IMG/VR virus record: IMGVR_UViG_3300036859_001061
Location: 1-56,087 of that record
Length of the DNA stretch: 56,087 nt
Source: a virus
Direction: 5' to 3' (one strand)
Shown piece after piece: positions 48,852 to 56,087 of this stretch (within the stretch, counting starts at the first letter, position 1; each line of letters starts with the position of its first letter). The notes below the pieces were generated by a model. It did no database searches and had not been told where the DNA came from. It saw nothing but the letters and a program-made list of their open reading frames with translations. The position numbers and the translations under genes are program-made.

Positions 48852-49385
48852 GTGGCGCGCATCGGAGACAACCTCAAGCGGCTTCGGCTCCTGGCTGATC
48901 TCACGCAGGCAGAGTTGGCGGCGGCGGCCGGATTGAAGCAGGGCGATATTTCGAAGTGGGAAAAGAACAAGGCCGCGCCCACGGCGGGCAACCTGCTCCG
49001 GCTGGCGGTCGGACTGGGACTCCCAGTCGATATGCTACTGAAGACGATCAACCCCGACTACGATCAGGCGCGCGCGCGTGCGGTGCCCGCACAGTCCGCA
49101 CAGCCGGAAAAATCCGGTGTACAAGTGGACCTTCACACCCTGGGAGGGTCACCCCATGCCGGATCGGACAGAGAGCACCCTGCGAATCATCTACCGGAAT
49201 CCGCTCGACGCCATCTCACACAGATCGAGATGCTCCACGCGCTCTATCAAGCGGCAACCACCGTCAAGGACGTCGCTGACGCCATCGCTGGGGGATCTGA
49301 TCTACCAGCTCAAAACACTCGACCCCACGGCCATTCAGGCGTTAGAAACGTTCGTGCGAAGCGAACTCGCAAAGCACGCCCATGA
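48852..49385 (+). CDS. CI-like repressor
   Basis: Up to 177 aa if started at the GTG 48852 (MARIGDNL...). An ATG at 48798 in the same frame overlaps the TATAAT box and is less likely. IGDNLKRLRLLADLTQAELAAAAGLKQGDISKWEKNKAAPTAGNLLRLAVGLGLPVDMLL is a standard XRE HTH. After ~110 residues it continues in a frame whose later section partly looks out of phase, yet its TGA overlaps the next gene's ATG. No peptidase (Ser/Lys) domain is visible. Rightward, divergent from the Cro-like gene. Confidence 0.65.
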   Translation: MARIGDNLKRLRLLADLTQAELAAAAGLKQGDISKWEKNKAAPTAGNLLRLAVGLGLPVDMLLKTINPDYDQARARAVPAQSAQPEKSGVQVDLHTLGGSPHAGSDREHPANHLPESARRHLTQIEMLHALYQAATTVKDVADAIAGGSDLPAQNTRPHGHSGVRNVRAKRTRKARP

Positions 49386-49476
49386 AGTCAGAGCCTCCTG
49401 CGACCCCACCGCGCCGATCGCGCCCAGGCGCCCGCGCCGCCGGCACGAGCCCGCAGGCGGCTGGCGCGGCCGCTGA
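49156..49476 (+). CDS. Overlapping small gene with strong RBS
   Basis: 106 aa. The ATG at 49156 has GGGAGG eight bases upstream, a stronger Shine-Dalgarno than its neighbours. Protein begins MPDRTESTLRIIYRNPLDAIS and ends with GDLIYQLKTLDPTAIQALETFVRSELAKHAHEV plus basic residues. It overlaps the repressor frame by 230 bp; the best-looking peptide stretches alternate between the two frames, so one indel pair may exist. Confidence 0.45.
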   Translation: MPDRTESTLRIIYRNPLDAISHRSRCSTRSIKRQPPSRTSLTPSLGDLIYQLKTLDPTAIQALETFVRSELAKHAHEVRASCDPTAPIAPRRPRRRHEPAGGWRGR

Positions 49477-49735
49477 ACGCCGTAGCGGCGTCGGTCCGAC
49501 GCCAGGCTGGAAGGGCACCCTCGGCGCGCGCACGCGATTCGCCAACCCGCGCGCGCCCTCGGTGCCCGCCACGCTCGACATTACGGCCGAGGAGTACTAC
49601 GCCGCGGCGACCCTCATGGGGCTGCTCGCGTCCCAGGCCGACGAGCCGAATAAAAAATGGGTGCGCGACTGGTCGTTTTGCATGGGTGACCTAATGGCCG
49701 TCGAGGCTCGGCGCCGGCGGCGGGTCAGGCGATGA
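49382..49735 (+). CDS. Basic phage protein, unknown
   Basis: 117 aa. N-terminal half basic/proline-rich (RRSRPGARAAGTSPQAAGAAAERRSGVGPTPGW), C-terminal half TLDITAEEYYAAATLMGLLASQADEPNKKWVRDWSFCMGDLMAVEARRRRRVRR. ATGA-type overlap with the repressor stop and with the next small gene. Function unknown. Confidence 0.5.
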   Translation: MKSEPPATPPRRSRPGARAAGTSPQAAGAAAERRSGVGPTPGWKGTLGARTRFANPRAPSVPATLDITAEEYYAAATLMGLLASQADEPNKKWVRDWSFCMGDLMAVEARRRRRVRR

Positions 49736-49896
49736 AGATCGACCTCGAGGAGATCCGCGCGCGCCTGGTCGAGCGCCAGAGCCTGCGCGTCGAGCGCCAG
49801 GCCACGCTCCGCGATCGGGGCGTGACGCTGCTCGAGCCGAAGCGGCGGCCGCGGCTACGCGAGCTCGCCGCGCGAATCCTGCCGTGGCGGCGGTGA
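49732..49896 (+). CDS. Very small helical basic protein
   Basis: 54 aa: MKIDLEEIRARLVERQSLRVERQ...GVTLLEPKRRPRLRELAARILPWRR. Highly charged helix, ATG overlapping the previous stop (ATGA). Plausible small DNA-binding or regulatory peptide. Confidence 0.45.
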   Translation: MKIDLEEIRARLVERQSLRVERQATLRDRGVTLLEPKRRPRLRELAARILPWRR

Positions 49897-49956
49897 AGGG
49901 CTAAGGGGTGGGGGGGAGCGCCGATGGAGCCACTAGCAGTAGTGTGGCGATTTTCC

Positions 49957-49986
49957 TTGAACTTTATACGTGCAAGCACGTATCAT
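49957..49986 (+). promoter_or_regulatory. Promoter with palindromic operator
   Basis: TTGAAC (49957-49962), an 18-base spacer, and TATCAT (49981-49986). The spacer is an 18-nt inverted repeat ATACGTGC AA GCACGTAT (49966-49983), well placed for a repressor to block the promoter. It precedes the rightward small-gene cluster and integrase. Confidence 0.65.
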
Positions 49987-50042
49987 CTGTATATCGACGG
50001 CGCGGGCAATCCGGCCCCCGCCCTTCCACCGGAGAGAGACCG

Positions 50043-50261
50043 ATGGCCACCACCTACACTGTGACCTTTTCCCGCGCCGGGGACAATCGCATCATCGGCG
50101 TCTATCGCGATTATGCCAGCGCCACCCGCGCGGCCCGCGCCGCGGGCGCGATCATCCCACGCACCCGTCCCTGCCTCGACGTCGGACTCGATGTGCGCGG
50201 GCACCAGCACGACGATGCGTATGGTATCTGGATTGAGCCGGCCGACGAGGCCGGCCGATGA
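50043..50261 (+). CDS. Small rightward cluster protein 1
   Basis: 72 aa; GGAGAGAG site before the ATG. TTYTVTFSRAGDNRIIGVYRDYASATRAARAAGAIIPRTRPCLDVGLDVRGHQHDDAYGIWIEP: alpha/beta, one Cys. First gene of a closely spaced cluster of small proteins on the integrase side. Function unknown. Confidence 0.55.
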   Translation: MATTYTVTFSRAGDNRIIGVYRDYASATRAARAAGAIIPRTRPCLDVGLDVRGHQHDDAYGIWIEPADEAGR

Positions 50262-50284
50262 TTTGCACCAGAGGAGAGAGACCG

Positions 50285-50515
50285 ATGGCACAGACACAGA
50301 CCCTCACCGCCGCGACCGACGAGCAGATGGCCACCATTCGCGCCAGGCGCGTGGATGACGTCGCCCGCGAGATGATGACCAGCGGTGTGACCCTCTCGTG
50401 GGCCCAGGCCGACGACCTCGGCGACGAGGCGACGGACTGGATCAGCTCGCGGCTCGGGCTCCGCGCAGAGACCACCGACCGCGGCATCACCTACCGCCCG
50501 GCAGAGGAGGACTGA
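50285..50515 (+). CDS. Small rightward cluster protein 2
   Basis: 76 aa with an identical GAGGAGAGAGACCG leader to the gene before it, pointing to shared translation signals. DEQMATIRARRVDDVAREMMTSGVTLSWAQADDLGDEATDWISSRLG: acidic, helical. No motif. Confidence 0.55.
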   Translation: MAQTQTLTAATDEQMATIRARRVDDVAREMMTSGVTLSWAQADDLGDEATDWISSRLGLRAETTDRGITYRPAEED

Positions 50516-50519
50516 GCCC

Positions 50520-50711
50520 ATGACGACCTATCGACACGCAGACGCACAGGCAAACCGTCAGCACAATGACCATTGGATCGGCCACTATGAGTGCGGCGCG
50601 TGCGGGGCCATGGTGCCTCAGATCACTATCATCGATGATGACGGGGACAGGTTGTATCTCTGTCCTGACTGCGTCGACCATCGCGCCGCTGAGACCGAGG
50701 AGGAGGACTGA
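50520..50711 (+). CDS. Zinc-ribbon small protein
   Basis: 63 aa. YECGACGAMVPQITIIDDDGDRLYLCPDCVDHRAAE is a textbook two-CxxC zinc ribbon with an acidic tail. Might contact RNA polymerase or act as a small regulator. Confidence 0.6.
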   Translation: MTTYRHADAQANRQHNDHWIGHYECGACGAMVPQITIIDDDGDRLYLCPDCVDHRAAETEEED

Positions 50712-50714
50712 GCC

Positions 50715-50966
50715 ATGACGACCACCATCTACCGCATCGATGTCGCCCATGTGGAGGACCGTGCGCGCCGCGCGGGTCCTGAGGTGTGTAACGACTACGG
50801 TGTCGAGATGACGCCGTATGAGTGGGAGCGCCACGTCACGTGGAAGAGACACCATCGACGGTATCGGACTCGACGAGGCGCGGCGCGTGCGGCAGCGCGT
50901 ATCTACGACGACCGGTACCCCTACGGCGAGGTGCGCGCGGTCACTCGCGTCATCGAGGAGCCATAG
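50715..50966 (+). CDS. Small rightward cluster protein 3
   Basis: 83 aa: TTIYRIDVAHVEDRARRAGPEVCNDYGVEMTPYEWERHVTWKRHHRRYRTRRGAARAAARIYDDRYPYGEVRAVTRVIEEP. Beta start, very basic middle and Tyr-rich C-terminal part. It may bind nucleic acid. Translated from an AGGAGGA-type site. Confidence 0.5.
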   Translation: MTTTIYRIDVAHVEDRARRAGPEVCNDYGVEMTPYEWERHVTWKRHHRRYRTRRGAARAAARIYDDRYPYGEVRAVTRVIEEP

Positions 50967-50969
50967 TAG

Positions 50970-51158
50970 ATGGACAACCGAGACGCGAAAGTCATCGCGA
51001 CGGTCGCATGTCCGCGTTGCGGCGCGAGCGCGGGTCATCCCTGCCGCAACCCGATCCCGCATCAGGCGCACCGTGGCGCAGACGATCACCGAGATCAGCC
51101 GATGCGACCCCACAGCGAACGCCGTGTGGCGTGGGTCGATCACAAGAGAGGACTGTAG
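50970..51158 (+). CDS. Small zinc-finger protein
   Basis: 62 aa. VACPRCGASAGHPCRNPIPHQAHRG and ...PHSERRVAW match the conserved phage/actinobacterial zinc module CP.CGA..G.PC......HA.R.... Confidence 0.6.
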   Translation: MDNRDAKVIATVACPRCGASAGHPCRNPIPHQAHRGADDHRDQPMRPHSERRVAWVDHKRGL

Positions 51159-51215
51159 ATGACACAGAATCCACATGTGGTGGCCGCCGGCTGGACGACC
51201 GGAGACGCGATCTAA
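51159..51215 (+). CDS. Tiny leader-like peptide
   Basis: 18 aa (MTQNPHVVAAGWTTGDAI) that begins right after the previous stop and overlaps the next ATG by one base. It may couple translation of the neighbouring genes. Confidence 0.3.
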   Translation: MTQNPHVVAAGWTTGDAI

Positions 51216-51481
51216 TGGCGACCTACGTCATCCGCGGCGTCGATCCCGATCTCATCGGCGCCGCCAAAACGAAGGCGCGCGCCCGTGGCGAACGCCTCGA
51301 CGCGGTGCTCATCGAGACGATCCGGGCGTACGCCGAGGGACAGACCGCAGCGGCACAGCTCGCCGCCGCTGGCGGACGAGCCCGGGCCGACAAAATGACA
51401 CGGACGGAACGCTCAGAGTCTGCGCGCCGGGCGGTCGAAGCGCGGTGGGCGAAAGCTGCCGCGCGGAGCAAGGACGACTAG
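51215..51481 (+). CDS. Small DNA-binding-like protein before integrase
   Basis: 88 aa. ATYVIRGVDPDLIGAAKTKARARGERLDAVLIETIRAYAEG looks like a ribbon-helix-helix (YVIRGVDPDLI...A...G..L...L...I..YA.G), followed by a charged Ala/Arg helix. Its stop abuts the integrase ATG. Could regulate the integrase or act as an antitoxin-like autoregulator. Confidence 0.55.
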   Translation: MATYVIRGVDPDLIGAAKTKARARGERLDAVLIETIRAYAEGQTAAAQLAAAGGRARADKMTRTERSESARRAVEARWAKAAARSKDD

Positions 51482-52681
51482 ATGCCGCGGAAGGGCAAGC
51501 GCCGGCGGATCGCGAAGAGCGTCTATGCGGACGGGTCCGGCTGGTCGGCCGTCGCGCGTGCCGGCGACCTCGTGCGGGAACAGCGCTATGAGCCAGGCAC
51601 GTCCATGAAAACGATCCGGAGCTGGCAGCGCGATACCGAGCGCGAGCTCCGGAAGCTCCTCGGCACGCCGACCGGCGAGCGGCGCCTGACGCTGACCCAG
51701 GATATCGAGACCTACCTCACGGAAAAGACGATGGCGTCGATCGCCGATCGCGAGCGGGACCTGCGCGCGTGGATTCCCTGGTTCGGGCATCGCCGGCGCC
51801 ACACGCTGCGGACGCGCGAGCTGGACGCGCAGCTCCGGCGCTGGCGCGTGCTGGACAGGCTCTCGGCCTCGTCGGTGAATCATCGCCGCGATGCACTGTC
51901 GGATCTCTTCACCGTCCTCGATGGCCCGGAGGCCACGAACCCGGTGAAGGGCTGCATCTGGTGTGCCCGGGCGAAGCCGATCCCGCAAGCGATCGACCGG
52001 GCGCGGATCCAGCGCGTCCTCGAGGCGATGGATCCGGACCGAAAGACACGCTGGCGTCTCAGCCTTATGCACTGGACGGGGATGCGGCCGTCGCAGATGG
52101 GACGGCTCGCGGGGCCCGAGGACTTCCACATTGGCACCCGCGCGTTCGAACTCGAGATCCATGGCGCGCCGCGGCGCGTGCCGGCGGTCCTGGTGCCGTC
52201 GGGCAAGGGCGGCGACCCGGTCATGTTCCCGCTCACCGCGGAGGGCGAAGCGGTCGCGCGTGCGTTTCTCCGGACCGATGCCTTTTGGCGGCCGCCCGCG
52301 CGGCAGCCCGGCGCGCCACCAAAGACGCCGCGCGTGACCTGGTCGTGCCCGAGCGCCTACAAACGCATCGTGGCGGCGGCGACGAAGATCGGCGAGCGGC
52401 CGTTCACGGTCTACACGATCAAGCACTCCTTCGCCACGGCGCTCCGCCGCACCGGCACGGACCTGGCCGACATCCAGGACATGCTCGGGCACGCCGACAT
52501 CGCGAGCACGAGGATTTACGCGCCGGCGGTCAACGCGAAGCACGTCGAGGCGCTCGACCGGTTGCGGCGCGACGACGCCCGCAGGTATGATCACCCAGGG
52601 GCCACGAAACCAACGTCGTCTCCCCAGGCCGCGCCGGTTTCCGTGGCACCCGAGCGTGGCACCAAAGATGATGCCGCGTAA
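51482..52681 (+). CDS. Tyrosine integrase
   Basis: 399 aa. N-terminal SAM-like core-binding part (TLTQDIETYLTEKTMASIADRERDLRAWIPWFGHR...SASSVNHRRDALSDLF), catalytic domain with TGMRPSQMGRL (first Arg), VYTIKHSFATALRRTGTDLADIQDMLGHADIASTRIYAPAV (GH and nucleophile Tyr). The usual HxLR of box II is YTIK, i.e. His to Tyr and Arg to Lys. The C-terminal 40 residues are low complexity. It ends 20 bp before a tRNA gene; the cluster context is that of a phage integration module. Confidence 0.85.
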   Translation: MPRKGKRRRIAKSVYADGSGWSAVARAGDLVREQRYEPGTSMKTIRSWQRDTERELRKLLGTPTGERRLTLTQDIETYLTEKTMASIADRERDLRAWIPWFGHRRRHTLRTRELDAQLRRWRVLDRLSASSVNHRRDALSDLFTVLDGPEATNPVKGCIWCARAKPIPQAIDRARIQRVLEAMDPDRKTRWRLSLMHWTGMRPSQMGRLAGPEDFHIGTRAFELEIHGAPRRVPAVLVPSGKGGDPVMFPLTAEGEAVARAFLRTDAFWRPPARQPGAPPKTPRVTWSCPSAYKRIVAAATKIGERPFTVYTIKHSFATALRRTGTDLADIQDMLGHADIASTRIYAPAVNAKHVEALDRLRRDDARRYDHPGATKPTSSPQAAPVSVAPERGTKDDAA

Positions 52682-52700
52682 GTCGTTGAGCCGGTTATGT

Positions 52701-52777
52701 GCGCCCGTAGCTCAGCTGGATAGAGCGCCGGGCTTCGAACCCGTAGGTCGGGGGTTCAAATCCCTCCGGGCGCACCA
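52701..52777 (+). tRNA. tRNA-Arg (anticodon TCG), CCA encoded
   Basis: 77 nt cloverleaf: acceptor GCGCCCG paired with CGGGCGC, D arm GCTC/GAGC, anticodon loop CTTCGAA (TCG at 52735-52737), T arm GGGGG TTCAAAT CCCTC, then ACCA. One mismatch (C-U) at the base of the anticodon stem. Reads CGA (Arg). Directly 3' of the integrase and antisense to the end of a serine-recombinase remnant, it is the likely integration target. Confidence 0.95.
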
Positions 52778-53539
52778 ACCCTTTCGCGTAGCCCGCTGAG
52801 CGCCTTCCAAAAGGCGCTCATATTCCAACTCTCCGGTGTCCTCCGGTCCGATTCCTTCGGTCCCGGTCCGGTCTCCCTGCGGAATGAAGGACGGCCGGTC
52901 CGCTGTACCGATGACGATGCCGCTGAAGAGCTTGTCAAAGCGGGTCGGACCGCTGAAGTCGTAGCCCGCGCCATCCTGCCGGGGTGTGAACGTCAGCCGA
53001 CCTTGCAGAACGCGCTGGAGCACCGTCTTGCCCTGTGTCGGAGAGCCGCGAAGGCGCAAGCGCCATTCGGACAATCGACTGGCGATGACGGCTGGCGCGA
53101 GACGCGGAATGGGACGCAGGTTTCGCAATTCCACGTCAATGGCGCGCCGTCGTCCTTCCAGGTCCCGCACCTTCGTGACGAGGGAATCCAACTGACCGCC
53201 GCTCGCGATGGCGGCGACGAGTCGTTCAATCTGCTTCGCAAGGTTCGAGGCTTCGACTTCAAGAGTCGTCCGCTGGTCCGCTGCCTCCTCACGTTCGCTG
53301 AGCAGGATGACGTGCTCAAGCGTCTCAGGCGTAATGTGCTCTTCGACCGCCTGAAGCACGGCCTCGTTCATCTCCGAGACCGGCATCCGAAGCTTGTTCG
53401 TGCAGGTTCCGTTGGTTCGCCGCCGATGACAGATATATTCCGGGACACGACCGCGTTTCCGAACCCGGCCGGGACCGCCGCGCGGCTCCCGGCCGGGACC
53501 CTTCCGACCTCCGGCCAACCCTCCGGCCCGTAGAATCAT
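52712..53539 (-). pseudogene. C-terminal remnant of a large serine recombinase
   Basis: 275 codons. VPEYICHRRRTNGTCTNKLRMPVSEMNEAVLQAVEEHI is the recombinase zinc ribbon, followed by the coiled-coil region (LSEREEAADQRTTLEVEASNLAKQIERLVA). The catalytic domain and N-terminal half are absent and no in-frame continuation exists upstream; an IS21 element lies just beyond. The frame continues into the tRNA (…ARRDLNPRPTGSKP), so the gene's 3' end is tRNA sequence. Confidence 0.8.
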
Positions 53540-53775
53540 CCGACGACCGAGCTGGCCCTTACCCTGAGCCGGGTGCCGGTCGTCACGCTACGCTGGCGCT
53601 ACGCGGTCGGCCGACCGTGCCCGCCCTCCGACGGTCGGCAAGGCGGACCCGGAGACGGCAAATCCTCCGGCTCAACACATTCCGGCCCCCTCGGTTCAGC
53701 GCTCTGAGGGAGCCGACCATTCCCTTCGGAATTGTGCCGGAATCAGAGGGCAGCGTCCCGTGGGCGCGCCGCTCA
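53540..53775. other. Gap between recombinase remnant and IS21 end
   Basis: 236 bp with no gene. No promoter or terminator was identified beyond GC-rich flanking sequence. Confidence 0.5.
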
Positions 53776-53810
53776 GAAAGTGATCCATTCGCCGCTCGGA
53801 AAGTGATCCA
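53776..53810 (+). repeat. IS21 left-end tandem repeats
   Basis: Two copies of AAAGTGATCCA separated by TTCGCCGCTCGG. Transposase binding sites in the IS21 family are multiple and tandem like these. The sequence resembles part of the CRISPR repeat of the phage (see finding). Confidence 0.7.
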
Positions 53811-53874
53811 CCTGAGGGTCTGATCGCGGCTTGCCGAAACGCGGGGTTTCGGGTCCGCTGGGAGGATGCTCAGG

Positions 53875-55350
53875 ATGGACCAGGTACATGTCATTCGCCA
53901 CCAGGTGTTGGTGGAGGGCCGGTCACAGCGGCAGGTGGCCAAAGCCTTCGGGATGTCGCGGCTGACGGTGCGGAAGTACGTCGGCGAGGCGGCGCCGCGG
54001 CCGAAGGAAACGGGGCCGCGGGCACGGCCGGTCTGGGACAAGGTCGCGGGACGGGTCGAGGCGGTGCTCACCGCGTCGGCGCAGTGGACGGGCGGCAAGC
54101 AGCGGCTGACGGCCACACGGTTGCACGCGCTGCTGGTGGCCGAGGGGCACACCGTCGGCGTGACCGTCGTCAAAGACGCGCTCGCGGAATGGAAGCGGCA
54201 GCGGCGCGAGGTCTTCGTGCCGCTCACGTATCGCCCGGGCGATCTGGCGGAGGTCGATTTCTTCGAGGTGCTCGTCGACGTCGACGGCGTCCGTCGGAAG
54301 GCGTGGCTCTTCCTGATGCGCCTGATGTACTCCGGTCGCGACTTCGCGTGGATCTACGCGCGGCAGGATCAGATCAGTTTTCTCGACGGCCACGTCCGCG
54401 CCTTTGCGCACTTCGACGGCGTGCCGGCGCGTGTCGCCTACGACAATCTGCGTGCCGCGGTCGTGCGGATCCTGGTCGGCGGCGCGCGGACGTTGACGCC
54501 GCGATTCGCGGCGCTCGCATCGCACTACCTGGTCGAAGCGTGCTTCTGTCGGCCCGGCGAGGGCCATGATAAGGGCGGCGTCGAGGCCCGCGGCAAAGCG
54601 ATCCGCCAGCAAGCACTCGTGCCCATTCCGAGCGGGCCGACGCTCGCGGGGATCAATGCGGCACTGCTGGCGCAGATGGATGCGCGGCTCGACACCACGC
54701 GCGATGCCGCCGGGCAGACCATCGCGGCGCGCTTCGCCGAGGAGCAGCAGCAGTTTCGACTCGCGCCGACACCGTTTGCGCCGGAGTCGACGACGCTGGC
54801 CACCGTGACACCGCGCGCGTTAGTGCGGCTCGAGGGCGCGGTGTACTCGGTGTGGACGCGCTGGGCCGGCCTCGACCTGGTGGTTCGCATCGGGGCCAGC
54901 ACGGTGACGATCGTCGGCCGCGACGGCACGCACGTGCAGCACCCGCGGAAGCGCTTCGGCGAGCGCTCGATTGACTATCGGCATTACCTGACGGAGCTCG
55001 CGCGCAAGCCGCAGGCGGTGCGGCAGGTGCTCCCCGATCTCGTGCGCGATCTCGGCGCCCCGTTTCCGGCGATCTGGGATCAGCTCCACATCGCGTATGG
55101 GCCGCGCGAAGCCGCGCGGCTCTTCGCCAAAGTCCTCGGCCAGCTCGAAACTCAGGGCGCCACGGTCCTCGTGCCCGCGCTGATCGCGGCACTCGCGACA
55201 GGGACGCCACTGTTGCTCGCGCTCACGCCGGCGCGGCGCTCCCTCGATCGCCTCGCGCCGGACGCCGTGCCCGCGCCGCTCCGCGCGATCGACGTCGGCA
55301 GTGGCTGTGCTGCCGACTATGACGCGTGGCTCGGCGAGGTGGCGGGATGA
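53875..55350 (+). CDS. istA: IS21 transposase IstA
   Basis: 491 aa from MDQVHVIRHQVLVEG. N-terminal HTH (RSQRQVAKAFGMSRLTVRKYV), DDE integrase core: LAEVDFFEVLVDVDG (first Asp), VAYDNLRAAVVRILVGG (second Asp), GHDKGGVEARGKAIRQQ (Glu region), then a beta-rich C-terminus. ATGA overlap with istB. Appears intact. Confidence 0.9.
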   Translation: MDQVHVIRHQVLVEGRSQRQVAKAFGMSRLTVRKYVGEAAPRPKETGPRARPVWDKVAGRVEAVLTASAQWTGGKQRLTATRLHALLVAEGHTVGVTVVKDALAEWKRQRREVFVPLTYRPGDLAEVDFFEVLVDVDGVRRKAWLFLMRLMYSGRDFAWIYARQDQISFLDGHVRAFAHFDGVPARVAYDNLRAAVVRILVGGARTLTPRFAALASHYLVEACFCRPGEGHDKGGVEARGKAIRQQALVPIPSGPTLAGINAALLAQMDARLDTTRDAAGQTIAARFAEEQQQFRLAPTPFAPESTTLATVTPRALVRLEGAVYSVWTRWAGLDLVVRIGASTVTIVGRDGTHVQHPRKRFGERSIDYRHYLTELARKPQAVRQVLPDLVRDLGAPFPAIWDQLHIAYGPREAARLFAKVLGQLETQGATVLVPALIAALATGTPLLLALTPARRSLDRLAPDAVPAPLRAIDVGSGCAADYDAWLGEVAG

Positions 55351-55961
55351 GCGCGGCCCTGATTCGCGATCTGGTCGTCGCACAGACGCGTGGCCTCAAG
55401 CTCCCCGGCATCGCACGCACGTTTGAAGGGCTCGCCCGGCCAGCGCGCGATGCCCACTGGCCGCACGAAGACTATCTGCACGAGGTCCTGAGTGCCGAGC
55501 AAGCCTCGCGGCATGAGTCCGTCATTCGGCAGCGGCTCCACGAAGCCCGCTTCCCCGAGGTGCAGACGCTCGACACTTTTGATTTCACCGCGGCGGAGGG
55601 CGTGAGCGCGACCCCGATCCACACGCTGGCCCGTGGCGCATGGGTCACCGCACCGGAGAATCTGATTTTCGCGGGCCCGATCGGGACCGGTAAGACGCAT
55701 CTGGCGATCGCGCTCGGCGTGGAAGCGACGAAGCAGAAACGACGCGTGCTCTTCACCCGCGCGGCCGATCTGGTGCGGCAGCTGATCGAAGCGCGCGACG
55801 CCAGAGAGCTCACGCGCCTCCAGCAGCGGCTCCTGCGCGTCGACGTCCTGATCGTCGACGAGCTGGGCTTCGTGCCGTTCGATCGCACGGGCGGCGAGCT
55901 GCTCTTCAATCTGCTCACCGATCGCGATGAGCGCCGCGCCATCGTCGTGACGACGAATCGC
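55347..55961 (+). pseudogene. istB: IS21 helper ATPase IstB, C-terminally truncated
   Basis: Starts at the ATG overlapping istA's stop. Walker A GPIGTGKT, Walker B VDVLIVDELGF, sensor VVTTN. Normal IstB continues for ~50 more residues (the LPF...W...F.......LLDRL segment); here the frame is diverted after VVTTN into an element starting TTATGCAG at 55962 and remains open to the window end. So the ATPase lacks its C-terminal part. Confidence 0.85.
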
Positions 55962-56087
55962 TTATGCAGTGCACTGCATAATCGATTTAATGCGGAGTCG
56001 CGTGTTATGCGGGGCCTCCTTCAAGGAGACCCCGCCTCGGCGTTACTTTTGGGAGGTTGTACTCCGCATAACGGAGCGAGCGGCCAA
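55962..56087. repeat. Inverted-repeat element interrupting istB
   Basis: Begins with the perfect 20-bp palindrome TTATGCAGTGCACTGCATAA (55962-55981). TTATGCGG (56005-56012) is mirrored by CCGCATAA (56064-56071), and between them lies the hairpin GGGGCCTCCTT C AAGGAGACCCC. Resembles a folding recombination site such as an integron attC, though the standard attC core consensus is not met. Ends at the window edge. Confidence 0.6.

Larger units (their letters stand above)
53776..55961 (+). mobile_element. IS21-family insertion sequence, right end lost
   Basis: Left end marked by two direct repeats GAAAGTGATCCA (about 53776-53788 and 53799-53810) typical of IS21 ends, then istA and overlapping istB. 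The right side is cut in istB by the inverted-repeat element that begins at 55962, so the right terminus is not present. Confidence 0.75.

Noticed and set aside
53583-54612. Long minus-strand open frames across istA
   Set aside because: Arg/Pro/Ser-rich shadows of the high-GC istA coding strand.
55981-56087. Definite integron attC site
   Set aside because: Inverted-repeat layout is similar but the RYYYAAC/GTTRRRY cores are not satisfied; kept only as a hypothesis.

Overview
The window is GC-rich bacterial DNA. Most of it (about 1-52,700) is one temperate, siphovirus-like phage or prophage genome. The evidence is a full morphogenesis set, an early recombination/replication module, a divergent repressor switch and a tyrosine integrase that ends 20 bp before a tRNA-Arg gene. 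The host cannot be named from sequence alone. All homology calls were made by eye.

Layout. 1-3.5 kb (minus): secreted/accessory proteins and lysis (muramidase, holin candidate). 3.5-31.4 kb (minus): tail, decoration, capsid, portal and terminase genes, with two glycosyltransferases and a methyltransferase among them. 31.4-38.8 kb (minus): regulators, ParB-like protein and the CRISPR-effector locus. 38.8-48.7 kb (minus): RusA resolvase, helicase loader, a replication initiator carrying internal iterons, SMC-like ATPase, RecB-like nuclease, possible annealing protein and early regulators. 48.7-52.7 kb (plus): repressor, a cluster of very small (often zinc-ribbon) proteins, integrase, tRNA-Arg. 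52.7-56.1 kb: a decapitated serine recombinase, an IS21-family insertion sequence with truncated istB, and an unidentified inverted-repeat element.

The most unusual object is at 33,144-34,983. A 417-residue protein with the order and sequence pattern of a TnpB/Cas12-lineage effector lies directly upstream of a six-spacer array of 36-nt palindromic repeats. The RuvC core looks inactive: the first Asp is Glu, the second acidic site is altered, and the protein stops before the zinc ribbon and third Asp. No cas1 or cas2 is visible. The spacer nearest the effector matches 35/35 a zinc-finger gene of the same phage, in the same operon about 280 bp upstream of the effector. The farthest spacer matches another phage regulator gene at 31/36, as expected if it came from a relative's version of that gene. 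The simplest reading is a phage-borne, nuclease-dead, crRNA-guided DNA binder used against related phages, for self-regulation, or both.

Genes are packed as translationally coupled operons with many ATGA/GTGA overlaps, which decided many starts. The leftward early operon begins at a near-consensus sigma70 promoter whose first start codon lies only a few bases past the predicted transcript start.
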